Below are positions 23,438-26,611 of a stretch of 26,611 nt of DNA, in pieces. Every line of letters starts with the position of its first letter. The stretch's first letter is position 1. Below the pieces are notes generated by a model, which saw only the letters and a list, made by a program, of their open reading frames with translations, had not been told where the DNA came from and did not search any database. A program made the position numbers and the translations under genes. Source of the stretch: an uncultured Desulfobacterales bacterium (GTDB lineage Bacteria > Desulfobacterota > Desulfobacteria > Desulfobacterales > JAFDCJ01); contig CALZJV010000478.1 of NCBI GenBank assembly GCA_945787595.1, positions 1-26,611 of the forward strand. The letters are read 5' to 3'.

Positions 23438-24748
23438 GTGGCAAATAACATCGATTTATCCATAGATTTTTGTGGTGTAAAATTTAAAAATCCGTTCCTG
23501 CTTTCATCTTCTCCGGTTTCCAACAGTGCCGAGATGGTGGCCAGATCATTTGAGGCCGGCTGGAGCGGTGTGGTCTTTAAAACCTTGAATTCCGATCGGC
23601 TGCCGATCGTACACCCATCACCAAGAATGGCCTGCATTGATTACGGTGCCAAAAAGGGGGTTGCCGTTCAGAACGTTGAGATGATCTCAGACCGACCCCT
23701 GAAGGATAATCTGACAGATTTTCTATATCTGAAAAAGAACTATCCGGACCATCCCATCATTGCCAGCATCATGGGTTTTTTTACCGATGAATGGGTATAT
23801 TTAGCCAAGGCTGCTGAGGACAACGGCGCCGACATGCTGGAGTTGAACTTTTCCTGTCCACATATGTGTATCGAAGGCGCCGGCCATAAGGTCGGCCAGG
23901 CATTTCAACTGTTGGAAGGATTCACCGAAGCCGTCAAAAACGCGGTATCCATTCCGGTGATCGCCAAGATGACACCGAACATTACCGACATGAATGAACC
24001 GGCCATCTACGCCAAAAACGGTGGCGCCGATGCGATCTCCGCCATAAATACCGTCAGAGGCATTTCGGGCGTTGGTCTGGATGATTTTGTTCCGACACCG
24101 AATGTTTTCGGCAAAGGCGCCATCAGCGGTACCTCAGGCCCGGCCGTCAAACCGATCGGACTGAATTTTATTGCCTCCATGGCCAAAAATGAGCAGCTTG
24201 GATTACCTTTGTCCGGCATCGGCGGCATTGAGACCTGGATTGATGCGTTGGAATTTCTCCTGGTAGGCGCTTCAACGCTGCAGGTCACCACCGGAATTAT
24301 GCATTACGGTTACCGGATTGTTGAGGACATGATCGAAGGCCTCAGCGATTTCATGGCCGAACGGGGAGTTGACAGAATCTCCGATCTGGTGGGCAAAGCA
24401 CTGCCAAACCTCCATGAAACCGAAGACTTTGAAATTGATCGGCAGGGCATCACCCAATACGATCTGGATCGTTGTATCGGCTGCGGTCAATGTTACATCG
24501 TATGCCAGGATGGTGCCGGTCAGGCGATTGAATGGGATGCTGAAACCCGCCGGCCGAATTTAATTGAGGATAAATGCTTGAGCTGCATGTTGTGTAAATT
24601 TGTTTGCCCGGTACCCGAACTGATTTCCTTCAAGGAGATGCCCGCAGATTGGCATCGACGGGAGACTGCGGTGATGGACAGCAGTATGGAAAAAGATGTA
24701 AAAGTAGAGCCATTTACAAAGGAGGGTCCAAATGAGTGTGTTATTTAA
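23438..24748 (+). CDS. preA: NAD-dependent dihydropyrimidine dehydrogenase, PreA-type catalytic subunit
   Basis: A 436-residue FMN/Fe-S protein that reduces uracil or thymine to the 5,6-dihydro form. The dihydroorotate-dehydrogenase-like barrel opens with SIDFCGVKFKNPFLLSSSPV. The catalytic loop ELNFSCPHM carries the general-acid Cys140, followed by VIAKMTPNITDM, AISAINTVRG, SGIGGIETWIDALEFLLVGASTLQV and the FMN-phosphate loop. The C-terminus holds two 4Fe-4S motifs: CIGCGQCYIVC (Cys346, 349, 352, 356) and CLSCMLCKFVCP (Cys380, 383, 386, 390). Length is slightly above the 411 residues of E. coli PreA. The GTG start follows AGGAGG at seven bases. Its end overlaps the dihydropyrimidinase start by 17 bases, so those two are coupled. 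Confidence 0.94.
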   Translation: MANNIDLSIDFCGVKFKNPFLLSSSPVSNSAEMVARSFEAGWSGVVFKTLNSDRLPIVHPSPRMACIDYGAKKGVAVQNVEMISDRPLKDNLTDFLYLKKNYPDHPIIASIMGFFTDEWVYLAKAAEDNGADMLELNFSCPHMCIEGAGHKVGQAFQLLEGFTEAVKNAVSIPVIAKMTPNITDMNEPAIYAKNGGADAISAINTVRGISGVGLDDFVPTPNVFGKGAISGTSGPAVKPIGLNFIASMAKNEQLGLPLSGIGGIETWIDALEFLLVGASTLQVTTGIMHYGYRIVEDMIEGLSDFMAERGVDRISDLVGKALPNLHETEDFEIDRQGITQYDLDRCIGCGQCYIVCQDGAGQAIEWDAETRRPNLIEDKCLSCMLCKFVCPVPELISFKEMPADWHRRETAVMDSSMEKDVKVEPFTKEGPNECVI

Positions 24749-26136
24749 AGGTGGAACCATCGTAAACGCTACCGGCCGCTACCTGGCCGATGTATTTGCC
24801 GATGGCGACAAAATCAAAGCCATCGGTATCGATCTGGACAATCCGGCCGATGAAGTCGTCGATGCCAAGGGGAAATACATTCTTCCGGGGGCGATTGATC
24901 CCCATACCCACATTTCCATGCCGTTTATGGGGACCCATGCCCAGGACGATTATGAGACCGGCACCATCGCAGCGGCCTGTGGCGGCATCACTTGTGTCGT
25001 TGATTTTGATTTGCAGCAAAAGGGAGAAACCCTGCTTGAGGCGCTGGAACGAAAAAAAGCACTGGCGGAAGGCAAAGTCTGCGTGGATTATTCTTTGCAT
25101 CCGGCGATCATGGACCCCAGACCGGATGTGATCGATGAGGTTAAAAAGGCCTGCCTGGAATACGGTACGCCGAGTTTTAAAATATTTATGGTCTATGATT
25201 TTCGGGTGGATGATGCCACCATGATCAAGCTGCTGGAAGTCACTAAGAAATACGGCGGCCTGGTCCAGGTTCATGCGGAAAATGTTTACATTATTCAGCA
25301 TATGAACGAGGTTCTTGAAAAAGAAGGAAAACTGGAACCTTATTATCATGCCGTCAGCCGCCCGAACATCGCCCCCGAACATCGCCGAAGAAGAGGCCGT
25401 CGGCAGGGCCGCCAAAATGGTGGAGTTGACCGGCTCGCGCATTTATATCGTGCATCTGTCTTCCAAAGAGGGACTGTGCAAGGTCCAGGAAGCCCGCAAC
25501 AACGGAGTTGACGTCTATGCCGAAACCTGTCCCCAGTATCTGTTGCTTGACGATGAACGCTACAAAGAACCGGATTTCAACGGCGCCAAATACGTCATGT
25601 CTCCGCCATTGAGAACCAAAGAAAGCAACGCTGCCCTCTGGGAAGGATTGCGAAGCGGCGACATTCAGGTGGTAGCCACCGACCACTGCCCCTTTGATTT
25701 TAAGGGTAAAAAGGATATGTTCGGCAAAGACGACTATAAAAAAATTCCCAACGGCGCTCCCGGCATTGAAACCTTGGCGATGCTGTTGCATTCCGAGGGC
25801 GTCGTCAAAGGCCGCATCAGCCTGGAACGTATGGTGAATATATTGTCCACCGGCACGGCGCGCATGTTTGGTCTGAAAGACAAGGGCGAGATTGCAGTGG
25901 GCAAGGATGCGGATATCGTCGTCTTTGATCCCAATCAAACCTTCACCATCTCCCAGGGCAAACTGCACATGAATGTAGACTACACCCCGTTTGAAGGCTT
26001 TGAAATTACCGGCATGCCCAGCGCGGTTTACTCGCGCGGGGAAAAAGTGGCTCGCTGGAACGGCAACCAGATGGAGTTTGTGGGTAAAGTTGGCCACGGA
26101 CGGTTTGTGAAGCGCGAGCCCTTTGAGGGATTTTAA
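24732..26136 (+). pseudogene. Dihydropyrimidinase, interrupted by a 13-bp duplication frameshift
   Basis: An amidohydrolase that opens the dihydropyrimidine ring to N-carbamoyl-beta-alanine. Frame one (24732-25511) gives an intact N-terminal half: metal ligands His58 and His60 in GAIDPHTHIS, carboxylated Lys150 in SFKIFMVYDF, and His181 in VQVHAEN. It then reads out of frame from about residue 215 and stops. The other frame continues the family sequence from IAEEEAVGRAAKM to 26136, with YIVHLSS (next His) and VVATDHCPFDF (catalytic Asp). The break falls on a perfect 13-bp tandem duplication (25361-25386). Deleting one copy gives one frame of 463 residues, the normal size. As written, the product lacks half the active site. 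The cause may be a true mutation, slippage or an assembly error. The start follows GGAGGG and overlaps preA. Confidence 0.9.
25361..25386 (+). repeat. Perfect 13-bp tandem duplication inside the dihydropyrimidinase gene
   Basis: CCCGAACATCGCC occurs twice back to back (25361-25373, 25374-25386). It encodes the Arg-Pro-Asn-Ile-Ala site of the enzyme, and the second copy shifts the frame by one base. Confidence 0.95.
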
Positions 26137-26139
26137 AAA

Positions 26140-26196
26140 TTTTTTCTCACATTGAAAACCCGGCCCTCTCGGCCAGGTTTTCTGTGTGAGAAAAAA
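26140..26196. terminator. Long hairpin between convergent genes, possible terminator
   Basis: Nested pairs: TTTTTTCTCACA (26140-26151) with TGTGAGAAAAAA (26185-26196), GAAAACC (26154-26160) with GGTTTTC (26176-26182), and GGCC with GGCC around a five-base loop. It sits between the convergent dihydropyrimidinase and M20 genes. The T and A runs are on the opposite sides from a standard bidirectional terminator, but the inner stem ends in TTTTC on both strands. Confidence 0.6.
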
Positions 26197-26205
26197 TATC
26201 AGGCG

Positions 26206-26611
26206 TTATTTCTCATTGGCCGATTGCAAAATTGAGTGCAACAGCACATTGGCTCCGGCTTCACAATCCTCCCAGCGGCTGTTTTCCACCTCGACGTGAC
26301 TGCGGCCGCCGATGCTCGGAATGAAAACCATAGCGGTTGGACAAACCTGGTTCATATAACTGGCATCATGTCCCGCACCGCTGACCATGTGCAGACTGGA
26401 ATATCCAAAGGCCTCGGCCGCATCCAAAACAAGCTGTACCCGTTTTTCATCAAAGGGGGAGTGCTCTACCCGCCAGGTTTCTTCGATTTTAATCGGACAC
26501 CCCCTGCGGGCTGCGATGTCCTCAAAGTCCTGGCGAACCAGTTGCCACGCTTTTATTGCATGGTCATCATCCCAGGAGCGGATGTCCACCGTAAAATGAA
26601 CTTTATCCGGG
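26206..26611 (-). CDS. M20 family carbamoylase/allantoate amidohydrolase-type enzyme (C-terminal part)
   Basis: The visible 134 residues are the C-terminus of a zinc-dependent amidohydrolase of the HyuC/AllC/beta-alanine synthase group. VHFTVDIRSWDDD is the family strand after the dimerisation domain, SGAGHDASYMNQVCPTAMVFIPS contains the metal-binding His of the GAGHDA motif, and GGRSHVEVENSRWEDCEAGANVL is the closing substrate-binding segment. The frame stays open to the right edge, and the GTG at 26587-26589 is an internal Val, so the true start lies outside the window. Family members hydrolyse N-carbamoyl amino acids, N-carbamoyl-beta-alanine or allantoate. Next to the pyrimidine genes it could be a second N-carbamoyl-beta-alanine hydrolase or serve purine/hydantoin breakdown. 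Confidence 0.85.
   Translation of the reverse strand, partial: PDKVHFTVDIRSWDDDHAIKAWQLVRQDFEDIAARRGCPIKIEETWRVEHSPFDEKRVQLVLDAAEAFGYSSLHMVSGAGHDASYMNQVCPTAMVFIPSIGGRSHVEVENSRWEDCEAGANVLLHSILQSANEK

Noticed and set aside
25315..26136. Second half of dihydropyrimidinase as an independent gene starting at the ATG at 25315
   Set aside because: The first 20 or so residues are out-of-frame translation of the first half and there is no ribosome site; it is the continuation of a frameshifted gene.

Overview
The window looks like a chromosomal segment of a Desulfobacterota (deltaproteobacterial) bacterium. I infer this from the gene mix: reductive pyrimidine catabolism with PreT/PreA, an MglA-type GTPase, a URO-D/MtaA-type protein, CoA-acylating semialdehyde dehydrogenase, and intergenic spacers full of short-period repeats. 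No rRNA or tRNA is present, so the taxonomy rests on protein character only.

Layout, left to right. (1) 1-1656 (-): topoisomerase IV subunit B (parE), running off the left edge. (2) 2183-2452 (+): a short YajD-type HNH protein with a clear sigma70 promoter. (3) 2621-3139 (-): a shikimate-kinase-like protein; 3534-4472 (-): a URO-D/MtaA family protein. (4) 4727-9564 (-): a complete branched-chain/amide ABC transporter, livK-livH-livM-livG-livF. (5) 9930-11042 (+): an AI-2E family permease; 11228-11839 (-): an MglA-like GTPase. (6) 12236-26611: a pyrimidine/beta-alanine catabolic region with class III aminotransferase, ferritin-like protein, (methyl)malonate-semialdehyde dehydrogenase, a divergent Lrp/AsnC regulator, three small unknown proteins, an NCS2 uracil-type permease, nitrilase-type beta-ureidopropionase, preT, preA, dihydropyrimidinase (frameshifted) and the C-terminal part of an M20 carbamoylase/allantoate amidohydrolase-type enzyme.

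Together, region 6 encodes uptake of uracil/thymine (permease), reduction to the dihydropyrimidine (PreTA), ring opening (dihydropyrimidinase), decarbamoylation to beta-alanine (ureidopropionase), transamination to malonate semialdehyde, and oxidative decarboxylation to acetyl-CoA. With thymine the last steps would give propionyl-CoA. Two promoters, for the semialdehyde dehydrogenase and for preT, share one architecture: TTGACA, a 17-base spacer and a TAAA(A/G)T -10 box preceded by GCC. GCCTAAA repeats also lie upstream of the ureidopropionase gene. The Lrp/AsnC protein next door is the obvious candidate regulator.

Two things stand out. First, the dihydropyrimidinase gene is broken by a perfect 13-bp tandem duplication at 25361-25386; removing one copy restores a full-length frame. 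Second, about ten intergenic spacers carry the same type of element: arms of degenerate tandem repeats with a 7-base period (10-base in one case), usually in inverted orientation around a middle segment. Several copies contain a shared core resembling AGCGNAGCGACA. The arm sequence differs from locus to locus while the period, inverted layout and core recur. I do not recognise this as a named element family.
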